Below, piece by piece: positions 22,604 to 32,723 of a stretch of DNA of 64,000 bases. The translations under genes were made by a program, and so were the position numbers. The stretch's first letter is position 1. Each line of letters starts with the position of its first letter. The notes under the pieces were generated by a model that was given only the letters and a program-made list of their open reading frames with translations, did no database searches and had not been told where the DNA came from. The DNA comes from Branchiostoma floridae (lineage: Eukaryota; Chordata; Leptocardii; Amphioxiformes; Branchiostomatidae): contig NC_049990.1 of NCBI RefSeq assembly GCF_000003815.2, positions 20,137,002 to 20,201,001 of the forward strand. Reading direction: 5' to 3'.

Positions 22604-25600
22604 TTACGGCATCAAAGTATGGCGTGGAAAAATTGTTACAAGGTTTTTGGTCTTCCTTGTAGTCACCACCAACTGTCCGTCGGGTCCTACAGCAATGTCC
22701 CATGGTAATCTAACCTCAACGACGGTGCGGACATACGTCCCATTGTATCTGTACATGTCTACCCTGTGTGCCACGCTCCCTATGATGATGTTCCCCAAAC
22801 TGTCTCTGTAGACACCTTGTGGATAATCAATACCCATGCCTTTTGCCTTCCATAGGATCCTGAACAGCAGATGTCCAGTGTGATTGTACACGTGAACTCC
22901 AACCCCTTCTGCCGTAATTATATTACCTTCTTTGTCCGATGTAACGCACCTTGCTAACTTCAATGATTTGAACCTTCTATCATACAAGGAGTCGTCTGGT
23001 GAAAAGATATAGATATCAGTGTCCGCAGCAACAATGACTTTGTTGTTAACCGCGTCAAAGGTAGCGCTTACCAAGTATTTATATGTGCATGGTAGCAAGT
23101 TTGCGCTGTTGAGTGCGGGTTGACCTTCTCGATTGTACTTAACTAACACACATTTTTCCCGACGCTTTGAGTCAACGACGAAACCCACTACCCATACATT
23201 TCCCTTTCCGTCAATGGTGACATCGGTAGGGTAAATCGTTTTTGCAGTTACACCGGGTACTACCGCTGGGAAGAGGCGGAGAAAGGTCCCGTTCATGCCG
23301 AAGACCTGGATCCGACTGTTGCCTCCATCAGCTACAAATATTTCATTGTATCTTGACACAACCACTTTAGTAAAACCTTTAAACTTCCCTGGGCCTTTTC
23401 CCTTCCCACCGAAAGTGATCTTCTTCTTCGAGTTCACGATTCTGGTACGGCTTTCTGTAATGATACAATTGGCCATGGAACTTAAAACCGAAGAAACATA
23501 TATTTTAAGATATTAGCAATCAATATTTGATGTTGACACGGAGTAAGCTAGAATTGTCAACTTTTTTTACTATACTATATCATGCAGTTATAATTAGATG
23601 TAATTATTATCCTAGACATTCAGTCATTACAGTCCCATTCAGTGTAAAAAAAACAATTAGCTTCATCATCACAATTAGCTTAGAAGCCACCACTCCTATA
23701 AACTGGTGGGTAGATTAGACAACGCCACATACAATTGTTAATCAAATATTAAAATATTACATGATCATTTTGTTGAAGATGGCTTACCCTTGTAGGTGAC
23801 TGGTGTCGGTGTGACGACACCATTGGTGTAAAGGTCCGGTTCCGGTTTGCTTGTGCCAAAGGGAATAGTACTAGTCGTTTGGCGGGTGGACATCCTTGCT
23901 GATGTAAAATTCGTTAGCATCGTTGTAGATGGCGTGTGGTATGGCGTCTCTAAGGGGTCTTCCTTATTTGTAGAAGCTACAGATAGCACAACAGATTGGA
24001 TTGTAAGGTTCGTGTGGTAACTTTAACTGAATACATTATTTCATATAAGTTTCATCTATTCTTTCTATATGTTTCATCAGCTTGGTCACTGAACATTCAA
24101 GTTTTATGAACTTCGAATAGAATGGTAGGTTTATTCATACATATACATACACACATACATACATAGGATATACTTTAACAAAATTTCGGCCTGATTGAGT
24201 GTAACATAATGTTGTTATGTTCAACTAATACATGTGTATTTCAATTTTAAAGTTATGGATGGTAATAATTTAAAGATTATATTCAGCAATTCATTAATTG
24301 TAAACATGAAGTAACTCTAAATGTAGCAACACATAATTTACATGTTGTCTCTCCTTAGCCTACCCAATTTAATGCTAAATCAAATCACCTTGGGAGCTGT
24401 TAGAGATCGCAGACATTGTGGCCTCTTGCATGTTCCCGGAAGTTGATGTTAATCTTGTACCCCCGAATCCACCACTATCAGCCAAAGCCTGTTACGGGAA
24501 TTCAATACACAAATACAACATTTATGAGAATCTGTCTAAGAATTTGAATCATTTTTCAAATGGTAGATAGCCCATAGAAAGTAGGTGCTAAGCTGGTTTT
24601 ATTGTCTGCAGGTGTATATTTCTAGAATATGTGAATTGCTTTTAATTATTATCATGCCACTGAATCACTACAAAATGTAATGACATGTTACAATAAATGG
24701 TGAATCTATGATGTATATTATAAACTACTGTAATATAAAATAACGTAATCTACGTTAGAACTCCTCTAGCATGTGAAAATACTGTGTAGATTATTTTGAA
24801 AGTCAAACAAATTAATTTTTTTTCATATTTAGATATCTCAGGTAGAATGGCAAAAAACGGCTACAAACTCTCGCCGTAACATAGAATTGACTCCACCAAC
24901 AGATGTAAATCTTACATTGGAGAAACTAAACGTTCTCTACCAGATTCTTGGAACATAGGTCATCCAGTTTTTTGTTATCAGAGATTTCACACCATATTCA
25001 TGTGAATTCCAGTGGCTCACAGTTTTGTTAGGGTGTTAACATTTTGAATAACATGAATGTTTGGTAAGATTAGTAACGTAGGTCATCTACACCAGAGCCC
25101 ACCAACATTCTAGATCTCTTTCCCGAGACGGGGGGCGATATGAGCCACCAACGACATTTAACTTCACACTTGTCATAATTCCATGTGTTCAAAGTGTTCG
25201 GGTCATATAGCTGAAGAAAATTCAAGGATTTCAGACGAAATTTGTATTAGTGCAATTTATTTTTTTGAGTGGAAAAGAGTAAACAAAATCCCGAAATCAT
25301 TTTCTAAGTTGAACTTAAACGCACTTTGAAACCAACATTTGATGGCAGTGTGCATAGTGTTTTACATTGAAATATATCTCCCCAAAACAGAAAAAAAGTT
25401 TCAAAATACTTATATATCAATGCTTATCAACAAAGAAAAGCAAAATTACATATTGTTCTATCAAGTTAATTTCCATTATTTTCCTGTACAATGATAGGGG
25501 TACTCACGGCATTTTATGATCATACTCCTTGTTCTTGGATTTTAAGTTTCAGTTTTGTTGTTACACATGTGCATTTATTTTCTGTATGTTTGCCACGACT

Positions 25601-26884
25601 TTCTTTCTGTAAAATTATGTTGTTTATAAACAATAAAAAGAGTGATTTATATTTTAAAAAAAAGCAAAATTTAGGCTTACCTTTTGAGAATTTTGGATGT
25701 TGGTGTTGATGTATAACCCGACAAAAAGGCAGCACGTGATTAACATTGCACATAAGATAGCTACTGATGCAACAACGCTCACACGCCGACAAGTTAACCC
25801 TGCAAAATTTCACAACAGTTTCAAGGCGTTGGCAGAGATCTTGAACCGAAAACAGCAAGGCAAAATAATAAACTTTGAGATAATGTTGACCAGATTCATC
25901 TTTCCTGCTTATTTTTTTTCCAGTACGAGGGCACCAGTGACACTATACTTAATTCAAAACAGAAAGGCATCTATGCAGAACCAAATTACACCAAATTTCT
26001 TCTATAGGATTTGAAAAAAAATCAAATTTTCATCCATTGTCAGATCCACATGTATGTCATTTCCTAGTTTGAAAATAAAAGCATGATAAGAAAGCATATG
26101 AAACGGGGGGTAAGTAATGCTTTTTATCAACAAGAATTCGGAGAGCTCATATCTCATGAAATATTCTGATTATGAAAATTACTTTCGCATCTGTATAATG
26201 CATGCTTTGTTATGTGAACCTTTAACAAACTTAGTAATATAATAATACATAGATCACAATGTTGACAATCCAATCATCTACAATAGAATAATGAAAGTTT
26301 TGCATTGATTACAAAAAATTATGGACATTTTCAGAATAAATGATTGCTAATTTTTGCCTCCCTGGAACTGCATAGGCCACATGCGCACTCTCGGTCACAT
26401 GAATTTGAGTCCTATAATGGGAAACACTGTATAGATTTTCATAATGAAATATTCAAATGATTCCTATTTTGCATGATTTCCACTTTGTTGTGTTCACCTT
26501 CTACCTAAGATACCTGCATACTAAATATCATGAAAATATGCCTTTTCTTTTGTACCGTTATTCTCCTCGGAAGATTGTGACACAAACGCCCCTGCAGATC
26601 CAGAGCAAGCTGCTAGGGGGACCAAGCACACACCACGTCTTTGAAAACATCACAAGATATCTGCCTTCAAAAAATCAAGACCATGATATGTCCAGGTGAA
26701 AAGATACAAAACGTGAGTTCTGCTGCAGTACCAAGGTTACTTGGGGCCTCAAAATGAATCTTGACCATGATCTTTTCAACACCTACCGACACAACAAATA
26801 TCATTGCAATCCACAAAGAGGTTTTTGAGTTATGCTGACCAAAAATGAATCCGGAAACAAACACACATACACACACACGCACAC

Positions 26885-26955
<71 letters not shown>

Positions 26956-27889
26956 CCCCCCCCCCCCCAATAATATTTCCATTTTGTCATGATATAAAGA
27001 GTAGACATTTCTTACCGTTAGCTGCTTGTTTTGGAATTCTCGGCACGTATAACGGGTTAGACACCAGGAAGTTCTCCGGATTTTGAGGCTGTGCACCATT
27101 CTCCGGATTTTGAGGCTGTGCACCAATCTCCGGATTTTGAAGCTGTGTAACATTTTCCGAATTTGTAGGATGTGCACAATTCTTCTGTGCATTATTTTGG
27201 CGCATCGATGAGTGACACTCAGCTTCTTCATGCGTAAGATTCGGGCACATATACGAAATAATATAAGGTTCTATGGTCTCATTATCTGAGGCGACGTCGA
27301 CGTTATTTGGATGTTGGTTGTTGGTTCTCCGGCGCAGTAACTCATTTTCCTGTCGTAGGACTGTAACAACTATGTCCGCGTTACATCCCTTCAAAGGTCT
27401 GTCTTTGCTGTTGCTTGAAGCTGTTTTCGTCTCGTCCAATGTCTCTTTTACCTCCTGCTCTTCTGAATTTGTCTCCAGAAACCCTTTGTGATCCTCGTCT
27501 CTGTGCTCGACAGGGCTGATGCTGTTATCCTGTCCGCTTCTAGCCTCGGACACAGTTTTGGCGGTTTGGTCATGGCTACCTCTTCGCCGGTAAATAAGTG
27601 AACAGGCCTGGTCACAAGGATTCAGAGAATAACACTGAGTACAGGACTCGGCCCCACTTTTGGCGGTTAGATCATCGCCACCTATTCGCCCGTATATACG
27701 AGAACAGGCCTGGTCACAGAGATTCAGAGAATAGCACTGCCTACAGGACTTCACGGACGAAACCTGCGTGCAGGGATGCATGGAATAACACTGAGAGCAG
27801 GGATCCCCATCACTGCCAGCTTGCCTAAAGACGCTTCCTTCAGTCATGTTTGCCTCCCCCTTTGCTTCCATCATATCCTCTTCTGACAT
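22604..27889 (-). CDS. TM-NHL protein copy 2, complete five-exon reference copy
   Basis: Exons (- strand) are 27889-27016, 25799-25681, 24488-24389, 23976-23788 and 23454-22604, all GT-AG, phases 1, 0, 1, 1. They sum to 2133 bases, 710 residues plus stop, with no break. Residues 31-96 hold C-x-Q-C-Y-S-(M/L)-(H/N)-(P/L)-C repeats. About 178-190 is a short Leu/Glu helix. 202-213 is DNETIEPYIISY. 250-273 are Q-N-P-E-x-G-A-Q-P repeats, and 278-281 is NPLY. The membrane helix is about 299-318 (VVASVAILCAMLITCCLFVG) after Arg-Arg, predicting N-in/C-out. A Thr/Ser stalk precedes a six-blade NHL propeller (about 429-710; blade signatures NEIFVADGGNSRIQVF and GNVWVVGF) with N-glycosylation sites NGT, NHT and NGT. 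NHL domains bind protein, RNA or ligands. An external placement, as here, is unlike TRIM-NHL proteins. Function inferred as a surface receptor. Confidence 0.88.
24989..25600. other. Intron 2 of TM-NHL copy 2, no separate gene
   Basis: Diverged counterpart of intron 2 of copy 3: shared phrases such as GACGGGGGG near 25130 and the AGAAACTAAACG region. It lacks the R1 repeat found in copies 1 and 3. Nothing coding is seen. Confidence 0.5.
26855..26968. repeat. (AC)n microsatellite plus C tract in intron 1 of TM-NHL copy 2
   Basis: About 95 bases of AC repeats followed by about 14 C, ending about 45 bases from the exon 1 donor site. Confidence 0.9.
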
Positions 27890-27984
27890 TTTGTCCATGG
27901 ACAGCCTTGGTGTGAGCTCTTTGCGATGCGGTCGTCTGGCAGCTCTTGATAATATGACATACACGTGCCTGATGTGTGGAGAAG

Positions 27985-27991
27985 TTATATA
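27985..27991 (-). promoter_or_regulatory. TATA box of TM-NHL copy 2
   Basis: TATATAA on the - strand, about 100 bases before the start codon, with the conserved CACGTG at 27962-27967 just downstream, exactly as at copies 1 and 3. Confidence 0.5.
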
Positions 27992-30868
27992 GCATATTAT
28001 GGCCTTCGCCTTTTACACCGCCAGACAATCAGGGACTGCTCCCTTGTTCGGTTTGATTTTCCCGATGTTTGTAATCCTGTTCTTTCACACAGCTTAGTGT
28101 TGTCCTTCGAAATGTTGTTTTAGCAGAGTCGAAGGTTTAAGTTAGATAAGAACATTGTACTGATTTTGTTTTTCATACTGATTGCATTTGCACATCAATA
28201 CATTTTGGATCTAGCTCGTTTTGAATTTGGCGTTTTCATCTGGACATTATCAATGATTTTGAAAGGTTAACGGAAGATATCTATAAGCCCACAGTGTTTG
28301 ATGTGAACATGGAAACCAGTGATTGTCTTCACTGTATTTAATCCCTTTTCGGCGTGTCACACATCGGTTATAAGTCTGGTAGATTATAACGTTCAATACT
28401 AGTAAGCCTACACATACGTGCCAAAGTTAAAGAAAGGAAAACCGACTTGAGATAGCAAACTTTGTCTTAAACTACCATGTTCAAAACAATCTATGGCGGT
28501 TTTCCTTTTTTCCCAAGTATTTGTGGTCCATCTTTGGACCCATCTTCGTAGAACAGTTTCAGCAACGTTGGTGAACTTGGAAGATTTCATCAAGATCGTT
28601 TTGTATTTCAACAAATCCACTAAAATGATTTCACATCGGTTTCCCGTTGTTTGTAACCCTTTACTTCCACACAGCTTAGTGTTGTTCTGCAAAAAGTTAT
28701 TATGGCAGAGTCGAAGAATTAAGTTTGATACGGCATGGTACTGATTTTGTTTTTCATATTGATTGCATTTGCACAACAATTCTTGTTGGATCCAGATGGT
28801 TTTGAGTTTGGTGTCTTCATCCGAACATTATAAATGGATTTTAAAGGTTAACGGAAGATATCTATAAGCCCATAGTGTTTGATGTGCACATTCGAACCAG
28901 TGATTGTCTGCACCGTGTTTAAGCCTTTTTCGGTGTGTCACACATCGGTTATAAGTCTGGTGGATTAAAGATGGATTTGAAAGGTTAACGGAAAATACCT
29001 ATAAGCCCATAGAGTTTGATGTGCACATGGAAACCAATGATTGTCTTCACTGTATCTAAGCCTTTGCGGTGTGTCACACATCTGTTATAAGTCTGGTAGA
29101 TTATAACGTTAACAACACTAGCACGCCTACACAAAGGTGCCAAAGTCAAAGAAAGGAAAACCGACTAGAGATAGCAAAATTTGGCTTAAACTACGATGTT
29201 CAAGAAAATATATGGCGGGTTTCTTATTTTTTCCCCAAGTATTTGTGGCTAATCTTTGGGCCCATCTTCGTAGAACAGTTTAAACAACGTTGGTGAACTT
29301 GGAAGATTTCATCAAGATTGTTTTGTATTTCAGCAAATCCACTAAAATGATTTCACATCGGTTGTTAAGTCGTGACGATATGGCGAACTAATGAGCTCTT
29401 GAAAATATGACATATACCAGTCTTGTGTGTGGACTAGACCTAGAGCTTAGGTTATATAAAGGTCTGAGCTGTTTACACCGCCAGACAATCAGGGACTGTT
29501 CCCTTGTTCGGTTTAATTTTCCCGATGTTTATAATCCTGTTCTTTCACACAGCTTAGTGTGTTCTGCAAAAAGGTGTTATGACAGAGTCGAGGGATTAAT
29601 TTGTAGTGGTCTTGTTTTTCATGCTGATTGCATTTGCACAACAATTCTTGTTGGATCCAGATGGTTTTGAGTTTGGTGTCTTCATCCGAACATTATAAAT
29701 GGATTTTAAAGGTTAGAGGTGGGTATCCTGTAGCGGGTTTGAGGGGGTATTTTAAAGATATCTATAAGCCCATAGAGTTTGAAGTGGAAACCAGTGATTG
29801 TCTTCACTGTATCTAAGCCTTTGCGGTGTAACACAGATCTGTTATAAGGCTGGTAGATTATAACGTTCAATACAAGTACGCCTACACAAACGTGCCAAAG
29901 TCAAAGAAAGGAAAACCCACTTGAAATAGCAAAATTTGGCTTTAACTACGATGTTCAAAAAAATATATGGCGGGTTTCTTATTTTTTCCCCAAGTATTTG
30001 TGGCTAATCTTTGGGCCCATCTTCGTAGAACAGTTTAAACAACGTTGGTAAACTTGGAAGATTTCATCAAGATTGTTTTGTATTTCAACAAATCCACTAA
30101 AATGATTTCACGGCGGTTGTGAAGTCGTGATGATATGGAGGACTAATAGCTGTTGAAAATATGAAATATCCGAGTCTTGTGTGTGGATGATCAGCTCAAG
30201 GTTATATGAAAGTCTAGGCCTTTTACACCGCCAGACAATCAGGGACTGTTCCGGATCCCTTGTTCGGTCTGATTTTCCCGATGTATGTGATCCTGTTCTT
30301 TCACACAGCTTAGTACTAGTGTTGTTCTGCAGAAAGTTATTATGGCAGAGTCGAAGGATAAGTTGGATAAGACATTGTACTGATTTTGTTTTTCATACTG
30401 ATTGCATTTGCACAACAACTCTTGTTGGATCCCGTTGGTTTTGAATTTGGTGTTTTCATCCAAACATTACAAATAAATTTGAAAATTTAAAGGAAGATGT
30501 CTATAAGCCTATAGTGTTTGATGTGAACATGGAAACCAGTGATTGTCTGCACTAGCTGTTTTAAGCCTTTTTTGGTGTGCCACACATCGGTCATAAGTTT
30601 GGTAGATTAAAAATGCTCAAGACTAGTACGCCTACACAAAAGTGTCAAAGTTAAAGAAAGGAAAACCGACTTGAGATAGCAAAATTTGGCTTTAACTACG
30701 ATGTTCAAAAAAATCTATGGCGGTTCCCCCCCCCAAGTATTTGTGGCCAATTTTTTGGACCCATCTTCGTAGAACAGTTTCAGCTATGTTAGTGAACTTG
30801 GAAGATTTCATCAAGATCGTTTTGTATTTCAACAAATCCACTAGTGATTTCACATCGGTTGTTAATAA

Positions 30869-31615
30869 TTAGCCCTATCTAGACCAGGCTTTTTCGGGAT
30901 TCCTGGGACGGGGGGGTCTCTTTTGACCCCCCCCCTTCGTAATTTCAAAACGGCTTAGGTTACGATCCCCAAATTTGATGGAGATGATGTACTAGTACAG
31001 TTTTCTATTTTCTGTAATTTTGGTGTCGTTATGACGTAATATGGCGTAATTATGACGTCATAATGTCATATTTTGGGCTAAAATCGTCAAAATATGAAAT
31101 TTCCGCTATATTTAAATGAATTGAACAAAACGACGACTATAAAGGTTATCTTATTGGTGTCTAAGTCTGCCAAGTCTTTTGTTGCCAGTGACGACGACAC
31201 TGACGTCTATATGACGTCAGAAAATGACGTCATTTGTCCGCCATCTTGGATCGACAAGCTTGAATTTTCTACAATAAGACTTTTTCCACATATAAACCTA
31301 AAACCAAAAAGAACTGGAGTAAAAATGATCAAGTGATTGGGAAAATGAAAGATTTTGACGATATTTGAGTAAGAATAACATGTATTTATCGTTGAAAATG
31401 GCATTGTCCGCCATCTTGGATTTTGGCCCATGACGTCATCAAATTAGCATAAATTATGAATGTCTAATTAGAAATGTAACTTACAATTGCACAGGATGTT
31501 AATGATATAAATAAACAAGTTCGATCTAGCAATCAAACTATGAAATCCCATTATTCAAACTGAAATTAGTAAATTTGGGAAAATATGCCAGCCAGAAACC
31601 CGTTGCCATGGCAAC
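30869..31615. repeat. Interspersed element rich in TGACGTCA palindromes
   Basis: Interrupts one upstream unit between TCGGTTGTTAA and AATAGCTCTTGAAAATAT. It contains four perfect TGACGTCA sites (31053-31060, 31212-31219, 31225-31232, 31431-31438) and two copies of TGTCCGCCATCTTGGAT (near 31236 and 31406). TGACGTCA is the classical CRE site and GCCATCTT resembles a YY1 site. Whether they act on the flanking promoters is unknown. Confidence 0.55.
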
Positions 31616-32153
31616 AATAGCTCTTGAAAATATACGAGTCTTGTGTGTGTTCCCTTGTTCGGTTGGATTTTCCCGATGTTTATAATCCTGTTCTTTCACA
31701 CAGCTTAGTGTTGTTCTGCAAAACGTTGTTATGGCAGTGTCGAAGGATTAAGTTGGATAAGACATTGTGCTGATGTAAAAAGCTCAGACTTTTATATAAC
31801 CCAAGTTCTAGGTCTAGTCCACACACAAGACTCGTATATGTCATATTGTTAAGAGCTGTTAGTCCGCCATATCGTCACGATTTCAAAACCGACGTGAAAT
31901 CATTTTAGTGGATTTGTTGAAATACAAAACGATCTTGATGAAATCTTCCATGTTTACCAACGCTGTTAAAACTGTTCTCCGAAGACGGGTCCAACGATTG
32001 GCCACAAATACGTGGGGAAAAGAGGAAAACCACCATAGATTGTTTTGAACATGATAGTTGTTGCCAAATTTTGCTATCTGAAGTCGGTTTTCCTTTCTTT
32101 AACTTTGGCACGTTTGTGTAGGCGTACTAGTCTTGAGCGCTATAATCTACCAG

Positions 32154-32225
32154 ATTCTTGAGAAAGACAATAAAGTCGAAACCGGTCGAATACCGTCTCT
32201 TGTCGTCATCCCATAGCTACGAATG
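32154..32225. mobile_element. 72-bp insertion with 10-bp target duplication
   Basis: AATCTACCAG is present at 32144-32153 and 32226-32235. The parallel units (for example near 29085) have it once. The insert contains TTGAGAAAGACAATAAAGTC then GAAACCGGTCG, resembling the decayed hammerhead-like 3' region of Penelope-like elements. Confidence 0.6.
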
Positions 32226-32610
32226 AATCTACCAGACTTATAACCGTTGGGTGACACACCGAAAAAGGGTTAAACTCAGTGAAGACAATCACTAATTTCC
32301 ATGTGCACATCAAACACTATGGGCTTATAGGTATCTTACGCTGATCATTTATAATGTTCGGATGAAAAGGCCACATTGAAAACGAGATGGATAAAACAAG
32401 ACTTGTTGTGCAAATGCAATCAGCATGAAAAACAAAATCAGTACAATGTCTTATCCAACTTAATCCTTCGACTCTGCCATAACAACTTCTGCAGAACAAC
32501 ACTAAGCTGTGTGAAATAACAGGATTACATACATCGGGAAAATCAAACCGAACAAGGGAACAGTCCCTGATTGTCTGGCGGTGTAAAAGGCGAAGGCCAT
32601 AATATGCTAG

Positions 32611-32617
32611 TATATAA
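32611..32617 (+). promoter_or_regulatory. TATA box of TM-NHL copy 3
   Basis: TATATAA, with the CACGTG E-box at 32645-32650, at the same spacing from the MSEED start (32724) as in copies 1 and 2. Confidence 0.5.
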
Positions 32618-32723
32618 CTTGAAGGTACCTCCTCCACACATCAGGCACGTGTATGTCATATTATCAAGAGCTGCCATATGACTACATCGCAAAGAGCTCA
32701 CACCAATGCTGCCCATAGACAAA

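Larger units (their letters stand above)
28010..32660. repeat. Array of direct and inverted TM-NHL upstream units between head-to-head copies 2 and 3
   Basis: At least five partial units repeat the gene's own upstream sequence. Landmark ACCGCCAGACAATCAGGGAC occurs at about 28017, 29477 and 30228 (+) and inverted near 32577. Landmark TTTCACACAGCTTAGT occurs near 28083, 29542, 30299 and 31694, with variants at 28665 and, inverted, near 32500. Units carry a TATA-like element (TTATATAAA near 29452; inverted near 31792). Orientation switches near 31778: 28.0-31.77 kb matches the copy 2 upstream direction and 31.78-32.65 kb is inverted and serves copy 3. The same sequence, in the copy 3 orientation, fills 1-290 upstream of copy 1. 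Confidence 0.75.

Noticed and set aside
28010-32660. Possible CRISPR or satellite array
   Set aside because: Units are hundreds of bases long, unequal and in both orientations, derived from promoter sequence in a eukaryotic genome.
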